Below are positions 1-7,900 of a DNA stretch of 64,000 bases, one piece after another. Positions within the stretch are counted from its first letter, which is position 1. Every line of letters starts with the position of its first letter. Where the stretch lies: positions 3,720,992-3,784,991 of the forward strand of contig NZ_CP132333.1 of assembly GCF_030758935.1 (NCBI RefSeq). Reading direction: 5' to 3'. A program made the translations under genes and the position numbers. The notes under the pieces are model-generated. The model was not told where the DNA came from and ran no database searches. It worked only from the letters and a program-made list of their open reading frames with translations. The DNA is from Geothrix sp. PMB-07 (GTDB taxonomy: Bacteria; Acidobacteriota; Holophagae; Holophagales; Holophagaceae).

Positions 1-951
1 AACGATCCGATTCCAATCCGTGCTTGCGGCACTCATGGCCTCAGCGTGGGTTGCGGCGATGGCGGCCTGAAGCGCATAGGGCCCTACCTGGCGCGAGGCC
101 AGGGCCCGATTCGCCCATGCGCGGCCCTCAGCCACCCTCGCCGCATCCCACAAAGAGCGGTCCTGAGCCTCCAACAGCACAAGCTCGCCCTGGGATCCGG
201 TTCGCGCGGCGCCCCGGGCACCCTGCAGCAGCATGAGGGCCAAGAGACCCATGACCTCAGGTTCCGGCAACAACTCCAGGAGCAATCGGCCCAGGCGGAT
301 GGCCTCTTCCGACAGGTCCGGGCGCGTCACGGTGGCCCCCGAGGAGGCTGAGTATCCCTCATTGAACACGAGGTAGACCACCTGCAGCACGGCACCCAAC
401 CGCTGCGGCAGATGCTCGCGGCCTGGAACCTCGTAGGGAAGGCGCGCCTCCCGGATTCTGGCCTTCGCCCGGACAATCCTTTGCGCCAGGGCGGAAGGAG
501 CGACCAGGAAGGCGCGGGCGATGGCTTCGGTGGTGAGGCCGCAGACCTCCCGCAACGTCAGCGCAGTGGCGGCTTCCAGAGGCAGGACGGGGTGGCAGCA
601 TGTGAAGATGAGCCGGAGACGGTCATCCTCCAAGGTTTCATCCAATCCATTGGGCTGGTCTTCCGTGGGCAGATCCACCACGGCCTCGAGAGGCGCCAGG
701 AAACGTGCGGCTCGGCGCAGCCGGTCGATGGCCTTGAACCGGCCTGTGGATACCAGCCAGGCCCGGGGCTGATCCGGCACGCCATCCTTCGGCCAGGCTT
801 CCAGGGCAGCGGCGAAGGCGTCATGCAGGCCATCTTCCGCCAGATCAAAATCCCCGAGCAGCCGGATGAGGGAGGCGAGAATCCGGCGCGACTCCGACTG
901 GAAGAGGGCCTCCACCACCTGCGTAACGCCTTCGGTGCGGGTCGCGGTCAT
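1..951 (-). CDS. ECF sigma factor, SigJ/ECF42-like (3' end cut by window edge)
   Basis: The minus-strand frame stays open from an ATG at 949-951 to the first base, giving 317 codons with no stop, so the C-terminus lies outside the window. The N-terminus reads MTATRTEGVTQVVEALFQSE, then a sigma region 2 with FKAIDRLRR. A region 4 helix-turn-helix follows (LREVCGLTTEAIARAFLV). After it comes the long C-terminal extension seen in ECF42-type factors, with QVVYLVFNEGY and GPYALQAAIAATHAEA. Such factors recruit RNA polymerase to a small regulon and usually neighbour a DGPF/YCII-domain gene, which is not visible here. It is divergent from ftsQ with about 65 bp between them. Family assignment is confident; the signal is unknown. 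Confidence 0.85.
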   Translation of the reverse strand, partial: MTATRTEGVTQVVEALFQSESRRILASLIRLLGDFDLAEDGLHDAFAAALEAWPKDGVPDQPRAWLVSTGRFKAIDRLRRAARFLAPLEAVVDLPTEDQPNGLDETLEDDRLRLIFTCCHPVLPLEAATALTLREVCGLTTEAIARAFLVAPSALAQRIVRAKARIREARLPYEVPGREHLPQRLGAVLQVVYLVFNEGYSASSGATVTRPDLSEEAIRLGRLLLELLPEPEVMGLLALMLLQGARGAARTGSQGELVLLEAQDRSLWDAARVAEGRAWANRALASRQVGPYALQAAIAATHAEAMSAASTDWNRIV

Positions 952-1003
952 GCGGGCATCCTCCCATGAAGGCCCGGAGTCGGCCACCCGGCCCCGCAGG
1001 CGT

Positions 1004-1016
1004 TAGACTGGCAACC
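1004..1016 (+). promoter_or_regulatory. -10-like hexamer directly before ftsQ (possible leaderless start)
   Basis: TAGACT at 1004-1009 ends 7 nt before the chosen ftsQ ATG, and no Shine-Dalgarno sequence is visible upstream. The spacing fits a transcript starting at or near the ATG. No convincing -35 element is seen, so this is only suggestive. Confidence 0.3.
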
Positions 1017-1805
1017 ATGGCCATGCTTCCCCGAACCCGCCCCAAACGCCCCTGGATGCCCTGGGCGCGAGCAGGCATCACCCTCGCGGTGATCGGCGCC
1101 GCGGGCTGGGGCCTCATGGAGCTGGGAACCCGCTACCTGGGCCTGCAGAAACTGGTCATTGAACAGGTGAACGTGAGCGGCTGCCGGGGTGAACGGCAGG
1201 CCGAGATCCAGAAGCTGGCCGAACAACTGGTCCTGGGCAAGCCCCTGTTCTGGGTGGATGCCGAGGAGCTTCGCGCGCGCATCGAAGCCAAGCGCTGGGT
1301 GCGGGGCCTCCAGATTCGCAAGGACCCACCAGACCGTCTGAGCCTCGCCATCGAGGAGCGACGGCCCGTGCTCTGGCTGGTGCGCAGCAACGGCGTGTTC
1401 CTGGTGTCCGACGACGGCGTGCTGCTGGATCGCGTCAATCCTGCCAACTTAAACCCCATTCCCGTGGTGGTGGATCCCTCCAGCCAGACAGATCAGGGAT
1501 TGGCCCGGTTAGTTAGTGCTGCGCGCATACTCCGGGAAAAACAGCAGGGCTTTTACGAACGCATTACAGAGCTTCGAGACAGCCCAAAGGGGCCTGTGGC
1601 CTACATCGAAGGGCTTAGCGCGCCTATTTTTCTTTCTCGCCAAGATGTGACGAAAAACGTTCCTAATTTTCAAGGACTCTTCGTGGATCGCCTCTCCCAG
1701 CGGCCGGATCTGGCCCGGCTCCGCTACGTGGACCTGCGTTGGGATGACGAAGTCGCCGTGGGCGAACCTGAGGACGCCCCCGCCCCGGCAAAGCCGCCAC
1801 GCTGA
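1017..1805 (+). CDS. ftsQ: Cell division protein FtsQ/DivIB
   Basis: A 262-aa bitopic inner-membrane protein that links early and late divisome parts and recruits FtsB/FtsL. The N-terminus is short and basic (PRTRPKRPWMPWARAG), followed by one membrane segment (about residues 20-40). A POTRA domain follows (LVIEQVNVSGC through WVRGLQIRKDPPDRLSLAIEE), then the FtsQ beta domain (NGVFLVSDDGVLLDRVNP). The start at 1017 was chosen because it gives a normal-length tail; an in-frame ATG at 966 would add 17 unconserved residues. The 3' part (about 1445-1690) is AT-richer and uses codons such as TTA that are rare elsewhere in the window. No mur or ddl gene lies upstream, so the division cluster is incomplete here. 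Confidence 0.88.
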   Translation: MAMLPRTRPKRPWMPWARAGITLAVIGAAGWGLMELGTRYLGLQKLVIEQVNVSGCRGERQAEIQKLAEQLVLGKPLFWVDAEELRARIEAKRWVRGLQIRKDPPDRLSLAIEERRPVLWLVRSNGVFLVSDDGVLLDRVNPANLNPIPVVVDPSSQTDQGLARLVSAARILREKQQGFYERITELRDSPKGPVAYIEGLSAPIFLSRQDVTKNVPNFQGLFVDRLSQRPDLARLRYVDLRWDDEVAVGEPEDAPAPAKPPR

Positions 1806-1828
1806 ACTGCGCCAGAACAAATCGCGGT

Positions 1829-1874
1829 TTTCCCCGCCGGGAATTCTCGATTTCCCGGGGGAAACTGGTATAAA
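1829..1874 (+). promoter_or_regulatory. Hairpin plus TATAAA box in front of ftsA
   Basis: An imperfect palindrome spans 1829-1864: TTTCCCC pairs with GGGGAAA and CGGGAA pairs with TTCCCG, with a 2-nt bulge on the left arm and an 8-nt loop. It is followed by TATAAA at 1869-1874. An AAGGA ribosome site lies at about 1885-1889 and the ftsA ATG is at 1899. The layout suits a local ftsA promoter overlapped by a symmetric protein-binding site, or an attenuating stem after ftsQ. There is no T-tract after the stem, so a simple terminator is less likely. Confidence 0.45.
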
Positions 1875-1898
1875 CCTAGAGCAAGGAAAAGGACTTTC

Positions 1899-3113
1899 AT
1901 GCAGCAGCGCGCCGTACTTCTGGGACTCGACCTTGGGGCAAGCAAGGTGGTGGCGGTGGTGGCCGTCCAGGAGGAAGACGGGACCCTCAATGTGACCGGC
2001 ACCGGCCAGGCTTCGCCGCAGGGGGGCATGACCCAGGGCCAGATCACCGACATGGACCTCAGCACCCGGGCCATTGTGCGGGCCGTGGAAGAGGCCATGA
2101 ACACCGCGGGCCAGGCCAAAGTGGATGGCATCCGCGTGGCCGTGGACGGCATCCAGTTCAAGGGTGAGAACCTCCGCGATTCCATCACCATCAGCAGCGG
2201 CGACAAGATCATCACGGCCTCCGACCGCGACCGCGTGCTGGAGCAGGCCACCAACAGCTGCAAGCTGGCGAAGGAGGAGCTGGTCCTCCACCGCATCCCC
2301 CAGATCTTCCACATCAAGGGCCAGCGCGACATCCGGAACCCCGTGGGCATGTTTGGCGAAACCCTGGAGGCCGAGGTCCGCATCGTCGTGGCCCCCAGCC
2401 CCGTGATCATGAACATCCAGCTGGCGCTGAAGAACGCCGGCCTGCACGGCGCGGATCTGATGTATTCGCCGCTCGCGAGTGCCGAGGCCGTGCTGAGCCG
2501 TGAGGACCGAGAGAACGGCGCGGTGGTGGTCGACATCGGCGAACAGCTCACGCACCTGGGCATCTTCCTCCACGGCACCCTGTTCCATTCCGCCGTCATT
2601 CCCATCGGCGGCGCCCACTTCACCCGCGATCTGGAAATCACCAAGCATCTGGGAGGCATTGCGGCTTCGGAACGCATCAAGATGCGCTTCGGCACGGTGC
2701 TGCCCAGCCACGTGCCCGCGGAAGAATCCATCGAGCTGGAAGAAGAGGGCCGCCTGGTCTCCCGGCGCGAGATCGCCGAAGTGCTGCAGGCCCGCGCCGC
2801 CGAGCTGCTCAACCTGGTGCTCGCCGAAATGGGCCGCACGGGCCTCATGCACGAGATCCATGGCGGCGTGCACCTGGTGGGTGGCGGCGCCCTGCTGACG
2901 CACCTGCCCATCCTGGCCCAGACCCTGCTGGGCCGACCCCGCGTGGTGCTGGGCCGCATCCAGGGCGTGATGGGCCTGCCGCAGGCCACCGGCAACCCCT
3001 TCTTCGTGAACGCCCTGGGGGCCGTCAAGTCCCTCTCCCGTGACATGAGCGAAGTGCGCGGCAAGACCGACCGCGGCGATGGTTTCCTCGGCCGTTTCAA
3101 GAAGCTGTTCTAA
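1899..3113 (+). CDS. ftsA: Cell division protein FtsA
   Basis: A 404-aa actin-fold ATPase that tethers FtsZ filaments to the inner membrane. The first phosphate loop is LGLDLGASKVVAVV (residues 6-19). The 1C domain follows, and later nucleotide-binding motifs include VVVDIGEQLTHLGIF and LVGGGALL. The C-terminus ends in the amphipathic membrane-targeting helix GFLGRFKKLF. Length is close to the usual 410-420 aa. The ATG at 1899 has AAGGA about 10 nt upstream. The normal partner ftsZ is displaced by about 515 bp because a GxxExxY element lies between them. Identification is secure. Confidence 0.95.
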   Translation: MQQRAVLLGLDLGASKVVAVVAVQEEDGTLNVTGTGQASPQGGMTQGQITDMDLSTRAIVRAVEEAMNTAGQAKVDGIRVAVDGIQFKGENLRDSITISSGDKIITASDRDRVLEQATNSCKLAKEELVLHRIPQIFHIKGQRDIRNPVGMFGETLEAEVRIVVAPSPVIMNIQLALKNAGLHGADLMYSPLASAEAVLSREDRENGAVVVDIGEQLTHLGIFLHGTLFHSAVIPIGGAHFTRDLEITKHLGGIAASERIKMRFGTVLPSHVPAEESIELEEEGRLVSRREIAEVLQARAAELLNLVLAEMGRTGLMHEIHGGVHLVGGGALLTHLPILAQTLLGRPRVVLGRIQGVMGLPQATGNPFFVNALGAVKSLSRDMSEVRGKTDRGDGFLGRFKKLF

Positions 3114-3118
3114 AACAA

Positions 3119-3145
3119 CACCACGGAGACACGGAGTGCACGGAG
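3119..3145 (+). repeat. Left inverted repeat of the GxxExxY element
   Basis: The arm contains CACGGAG at 3122, 3130 and 3139. Two more copies, at 3154 and 3165, lie inside the reading frame and encode part of its HGE-rich N-terminus. The arm also supplies a GGAG 7 nt before the likely GTG start at 3136. Confidence 0.8.
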
Positions 3146-3519
3146 AACTGATTCACGGAGAGATCACGGAGAAGGTGCTGGGGGCCGCCATCGAGGTCCA
3201 CAAGCACTTGGGCCCGGGTCTCCTTGAATCGACTTACGAAGCCTGCCTCTGTCACGAGCTCGAAATTCGCGGACTCTCCTTCCAGCGCCAGCTCCAGCTT
3301 CCCCTCGATTACAAAGGCCTTCGAGTGGATGCCGCGTTCCGCCTGGATCTGGTGGTCGAAGGCAAAATCATCGTCGAGCTAAAAAGCCAGGCTGGCGTCC
3401 TTCCTGTCCATGAAGCTCAACTGATGACTTACATGAAGCTCGCGGGTATGCGTGTGGGGCTCCTCTTGAACTTCAATGTCACCACCATGAAAGACGGCAT
3501 CATCCGCCGAGTTCTCTAA
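3136..3519 (+). CDS. GxxExxY protein (PD-(D/E)XK nuclease-fold family)
   Basis: A 127-aa protein of a widespread family with no established function. It carries the name motif as GLLESTY and the family core AAIEVHKHLGPGLLE. A D...ELK arrangement (FRLDLVVEGKIIVELKS) resembles the active site of PD-(D/E)XK nucleases. The tail ends LLLNFNVTTMKDGIIRRVL, as usual for the family. The GTG at 3136 gives the typical length, with GGAG from the repeat 7 nt upstream; an ATG at 3079 would overlap ftsA by 35 bp. The N-terminal HGELIHGEITEK is encoded by CACGGAG repeat units, so the element end and the gene start are interlocked. Nuclease activity is an inference. Confidence 0.85.
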   Translation: MHGELIHGEITEKVLGAAIEVHKHLGPGLLESTYEACLCHELEIRGLSFQRQLQLPLDYKGLRVDAAFRLDLVVEGKIIVELKSQAGVLPVHEAQLMTYMKLAGMRVGLLLNFNVTTMKDGIIRRVL

Positions 3520-3559
3520 TATTCTTTTCGATTTTCTCCGTTCTTTTCTCAGTGCCCTC

Positions 3560-3586
3560 CTCCGTGTTCTCCGTGTCTCCGTGGTG
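3560..3586 (-). repeat. Right inverted repeat of the GxxExxY element
   Basis: The arm contains three CTCCGTG words (3560, 3569, 3577), the reverse complement of the left-arm unit. It lies 43 nt upstream of the ftsZ start, so it may influence ftsZ transcription or mRNA folding. Confidence 0.8.
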
Positions 3587-3629
3587 AATCTTGTCCTCTG
3601 AATTGCCTCTATCCCCTTCGGGAGCCCCG

Positions 3630-4889
3630 ATGTCCGAGACCCCCTTCCTGCCCTGCCCCCACAGCCTGCCTGGCGCCAACATCAAGGTGCTCGGCGTGGG
3701 TGGCGCGGGCTGCAACGCCATCAACCGCATGATTGAAAGCGGCGTCACCGGCGTGCAGTTCATCGCCATGAACACCGATCAGCAGAGCCTCGCCCAGAGC
3801 AAGGCCCACTTGAAGTTGCCTCTGGGGCCCCAGAGCAGCCGTGGCTTGGGCGCCGGCGGCAGCGCCGAGCGTGGCGCCGTGGCGGCAGAGGAAAGCAGGG
3901 AGGAAGTGCTGGCGGCCCTGCAGGGTGCCGACATGATCTTCATCACCGCCGGCATGGGCGGCGGCACGGGCACCGGTGCGGCTCCCGTGTTGGCCAGCTA
4001 CGCCCGCGAGCTGGGCGCTCTCACGGTGGCCGTGGTCATCACGCCATTCGCCTGGGAGGGCCGCAAGAAGGGCGATCTGGCCCTCTCCGGCCTCGGCAAC
4101 CTGCGCGACACCGCCGACACAGTGATCGTCGTCAGCAACGAGCGCCTCAAGAACGTCTGCGATGCCCGCGTCACCATGAAGGAGGCCTTCCGCGTGGCGG
4201 ACGGTGTGCTCATCCAGGGCGTGCGCGGCATCGCTGATCTCATCCTCAAGCCCGGCATCATCAACGGTGATTTTGCGGACGTGGAAGCCGTGCTGCGCAA
4301 TGGCGGCGAGGCCCTCATCGGCACCGGTGCGGGTCGCGGCGAAGAGGCCGTCATGGATGCCCTGCGCAAAGCCCTGGCCTGCCCGCTGCTGGAGCGCGCC
4401 CAGAGCGGCGCCGCGGCCAACGTCATGGTGTCCATCACCGCCGACTGGGAAGTGATGGAGGCCTCGGCCATCGAGACGGCCATGAACTACCTGCAGGATC
4501 ACTACAGCGGACGGCCCGACATCAAGGCCTGCACCGTGGAAGGCGAGGGCATGGAAGATCGCGTGCTGGTGACCGTACTGGCCAGCGGCTTCGACCAGGA
4601 GGAGCGCCTCGAGGAAGAGCGCCGGATCAGCCTCCATCTGGGCTCGGCCAGCGACGGCCCCCACATGACCTACGCTTCCGCCGCGGCCATTCAGTCCCAG
4701 CCCCTGCCCCCCAACGTGGTGAGCGGCCGGGTCTACGGCGAAGTCCCCGCCGGGGAGCAGCAGGGCCCCACGCCCACGCGGCTGCTGCCCCAGGCGCCCA
4801 CGCCCAGCGGCGAGCTGGCCGGCGGCGCGGATGACCTGCACGTGCCCGCCATCATGCGGCTGGGCCAAGGACGGCTGCCCATCGAGTAG
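3630..4889 (+). CDS. ftsZ: Cell division GTPase FtsZ
   Basis: A 419-aa tubulin homologue that forms the Z ring. The N-terminal nucleotide region is IKVLGVGGAGCNAINRM, and the tubulin signature GGGTGTGAAPV lies near residue 110. The T7-loop region is NGDFADVEAVL. After the globular domain there is a Pro/Gly/Ala-rich linker, and a C-terminal peptide (LHVPAIMRLG) resembles the conserved FtsA/ZipA-binding tail. The ATG at 3630 is preferred: GGGAG lies just upstream, and the alternative at 3591 would begin inside sequence flanking the repeat. The loop usually written as GLGAGANPEVG is divergent here (GLGAGGSAERG). Identification is secure. Confidence 0.95.
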   Translation: MSETPFLPCPHSLPGANIKVLGVGGAGCNAINRMIESGVTGVQFIAMNTDQQSLAQSKAHLKLPLGPQSSRGLGAGGSAERGAVAAEESREEVLAALQGADMIFITAGMGGGTGTGAAPVLASYARELGALTVAVVITPFAWEGRKKGDLALSGLGNLRDTADTVIVVSNERLKNVCDARVTMKEAFRVADGVLIQGVRGIADLILKPGIINGDFADVEAVLRNGGEALIGTGAGRGEEAVMDALRKALACPLLERAQSGAAANVMVSITADWEVMEASAIETAMNYLQDHYSGRPDIKACTVEGEGMEDRVLVTVLASGFDQEERLEEERRISLHLGSASDGPHMTYASAAAIQSQPLPPNVVSGRVYGEVPAGEQQGPTPTRLLPQAPTPSGELAGGADDLHVPAIMRLGQGRLPIE

Positions 4890-4922
4890 TCCCTCGCCGC
4901 ACCCGGCGATTGAAGGGCCTTC

Positions 4923-7900
4923 ATGTCCATGCCCGAGATGACCCCGCCCCCCGGCACCCCGCTCCTCCGCTTCGTGGGCGACCGGATGGTTTTCACCCTC
5001 GGCCAACCCGATCTCACGGCGGCGGGCTGGCGCGGCTTCCTGCGCACCAACCTCACCCGCGGCAAGCGCAGCCGCGAAGAGACCCTGGCCCTGCTCGGGG
5101 AAGGCTCCGGCGATCCCGGGGGCTCCGCCTGGCGCGACATCCCGCTGCAAGAAACGGCACAGGGATGGAGCCTCGACCTGGCCCTGACAGAGCCTGGCTA
5201 CTTCTCCGCCAAGGCCTACTGCGTAGATCCCCAGGGGCGCCAGCACTGGCCCATGGGCGGAAACGTCGATCTCGCCATCCACCCCAGCCATCTGCGCACG
5301 GCCAACACCATCTACTGCGCCTTCCCCCGCATGTTCGGCGGCGCGGCCGCGCGGCAGCGGCCCGATCTGGCCGAGGCCGTGGCAGCGCTGGATGCTTCCG
5401 GCTACGCCGTGATTCCCCCGTCGGGGCGCCTGCGGGACCTCACGGCCGCCGTGCCTCACATCATGGATCGCCTGGGCAGCCGCATTTTGCATTTGCTTCC
5501 CGTGGGCCCCGTACCCACCACCTTCGCCCGCATGGGTCGCTTCGGCAGCCCCTACGCCCAGCTCGATCTCACGGCCATCGATCCCGCCCTGGTGGAGCTC
5601 GACCGCCGCACCACCGCCGTGGAGCAGTTCCGGGAATTGACAGCGGCTGTCCACCAACGGCAGGGACAGGTCTTCCTCGACATCCTGGTCAACCACACGG
5701 GTTGGGGCTCGCGGCTGCTGGAGCACCGGCCGGACTGGTTCCAACGCAACGCGGACGGCACCTTTCACAGCCCCGGCGCCTGGGGCACCACCTGGGAGGA
5801 TCTGGTGGAGCTGGATCACGGCAGCCCCGCCCTCTGGGATACGGTGGCCCGGGCCCTGCTGGTCTGGTGCAGCCGCGGCGTGGATGGCTTCCGCTGCGAT
5901 GCAGGCTACATGGTGCCCCTGCCCGCCTGGCAGTACATCACCGCCAAGGTGCACCAGGCCTATCCCGATACGGTGTTCCTCCTCGAGGGACTGGGAGGAG
6001 CCTGGGAAGCCACGGAGGCCCTCATCACCCAGGGCGGCATGCAGTGGGCCTACTCTGAGCTCTTCCAGAACCACCACCCCATCGAGGTGGCGCACTACTT
6101 GGATCACTGCCTGCGCCAGGGACAGCGCACGGGCCTGCTGGTGCACTACAGCGAGACCCACGACAACCTGCGTCTGGCCGCGCGAGGCGCGACCTGGTCC
6201 CTGCTGCGCAACCGCCTCTGCGCCTTGGCGGGCCAGAGTGGTGGCTTCGCCTTCACCTCAGGTGTGGAATGGTTGGCCACGGAAAAGGTGGACGTGCATG
6301 AGGCCCGCGATCTGGCCTGGGGCGCCACGCCGAACCTCGTGGAGGAACTGGCGGCGCTGAATCGCCTGATTTCCGACCACCCGTGTTTCTTCGACGGCGC
6401 GGAGGTGCTCCGCCTCAGTGCGGACGATGCCTCCGTGCTGGCCCTGCAGCGGACTTCTGCCGAGGGCCTCGACCAGGTACTCGTGCTGGTCAACCTCGAC
6501 ATAGAGAAAGCCCAGTGCTGCCAACTCACTGCGGCACCCTGGGCCCCGGGCACCGAAGCCATCCTCGACTTGCTGGGACAACCGCTCCCCGAATTGCAGG
6601 CCAAGTCCGGGGATGGATGCGCTTGGCTGCTGCCCCCGGGAGCCAGCTACTGCCTGTCCGCCCATGCTGCGCCCCAGGGCCTCGCGGGCGAGGCCTACCG
6701 CCACGCCCGCGCCCAGGCTGCCTGGGCCTTGGAAGGCCTTGCTGCCATGCACCCGGCAGAAGCGTTAGGTCCCGCCGATTGGCGCGCCCTGGCTCAGCGG
6801 GCGGGCCGTGATCCGGAAGCCTTCCTGGCGGCCCTGTCCCGGATCGATACGGCCCTGATGCGGTGCGATCTGCTGGCAGCGCTGGACGCCGCGTTGGCCT
6901 CACCGGGCTTTCCCCGCGTGACGAGCTGGCGGGCCGAGGAGGCACGCCGGGTGAGCCTGGTGGCGCCGGACCACTGGCTGCTGGTGCGCGATGCCGCCCC
7001 CTTCACGCTCACCCTGAGCCTGCCGGAACAAAGTGATCTCCACCTGCGCAGCGTGCCCATGGATGAGGGCTTCGCTGCAGCCATTCCACCACTGGCCATG
7101 CGCCAGGGTGAGGCGACTTTGCGCCTGCAGCAGCACCGAGAGGGCGCAGTGCCCCTGCAGGTGAGCCTCCAATTTCTTCCCGCTACGCCACCCCTGCCCT
7201 GCCCTGGGCGCGAAGGGCTGGCGCTGCTCACCAATGGCCGCGGCGGCATGGTGCGCCTTCACGGCGACTTGGGAGCGGTCGCCTCCAAGTACGATTGCCT
7301 GCTGGCCGCGAACCTTCACCCCACGGCGCCTTCGGACCGGCACGTGCTGGCCAAGCGGCTGCGGGCCTGGGTGAACGCCGATGGTTTCATCACAGCGCTG
7401 GACGGCCACAACCTCCTGAGCTTCGAGGGTGGCCCCAAGGCCAAGTGGACCTTCCTGGCCAGCGCCGGGGACGGGCGACGGGTGGAAGTGCGCCTGGAAG
7501 CGCACATGCCCGAGGACGAGAACGCGGTGCTCTTGCGCTGGACCCGCCCCGCCAACGAAGGCGCGGAGTCGGAGCTGCCTTCGCAGCATTCCGTGCGTGT
7601 GACCGTCCGCCTGGACCTGGAGGATCGCTCCTTCCATGGTGAAACCCGGTTGGACGAGGGCCTGGAAAGCCACTTCCTGGCCTCCACCGAGACGCTGGAA
7701 ACCCGCATGGGGTTCCGCTTCGCCCCGGGTGCGGAGCGCCACCTGGAAGCCTGGGTGGAGGGCGGCACCTACCACCCCCAACCAGAAGCCTGCCGGGGCA
7801 TCGCCCATCCCATCGAAGCCACCCGCGGGCTGGCAGCCTCCGGCGATGCCTGGAGCCCCGGCTGGTTTGATCTGCCCCTGACGCCCGGATCGGACCTCCG

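Larger units (their letters stand above)
3119..3586 (+). mobile_element. Candidate small element: GxxExxY gene framed by inverted repeats
   Basis: A 468-bp unit lies between ftsA and ftsZ. Its ends are 27-nt inverted repeats (3119-3145 and 3560-3586) that match at 25 of 27 positions by eye. Each arm is built of repeated CACGGAG words on the plus strand (CTCCGTG on the right). The only gene inside is a GxxExxY protein with a PD-(D/E)XK-like core. I see no clear target-site duplication and no transposase, so mobility is an inference from architecture and from splitting a normally tight ftsA-ftsZ pair. Confidence 0.5.

Noticed and set aside
3119-3172. CACGGAG units as a possible CRISPR array
   Set aside because: The units are 7 bp with 1-8 bp spacing and run into a coding region; there are no uniform spacers or cas genes.
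3609-6161. 850-codon open frame antisense to ftsZ and the debranching enzyme
   Set aside because: It mirrors two well-supported genes, is rich in Gly/Ala/His/Gln as expected of antisense GC-rich DNA, and has no recognisable domain.
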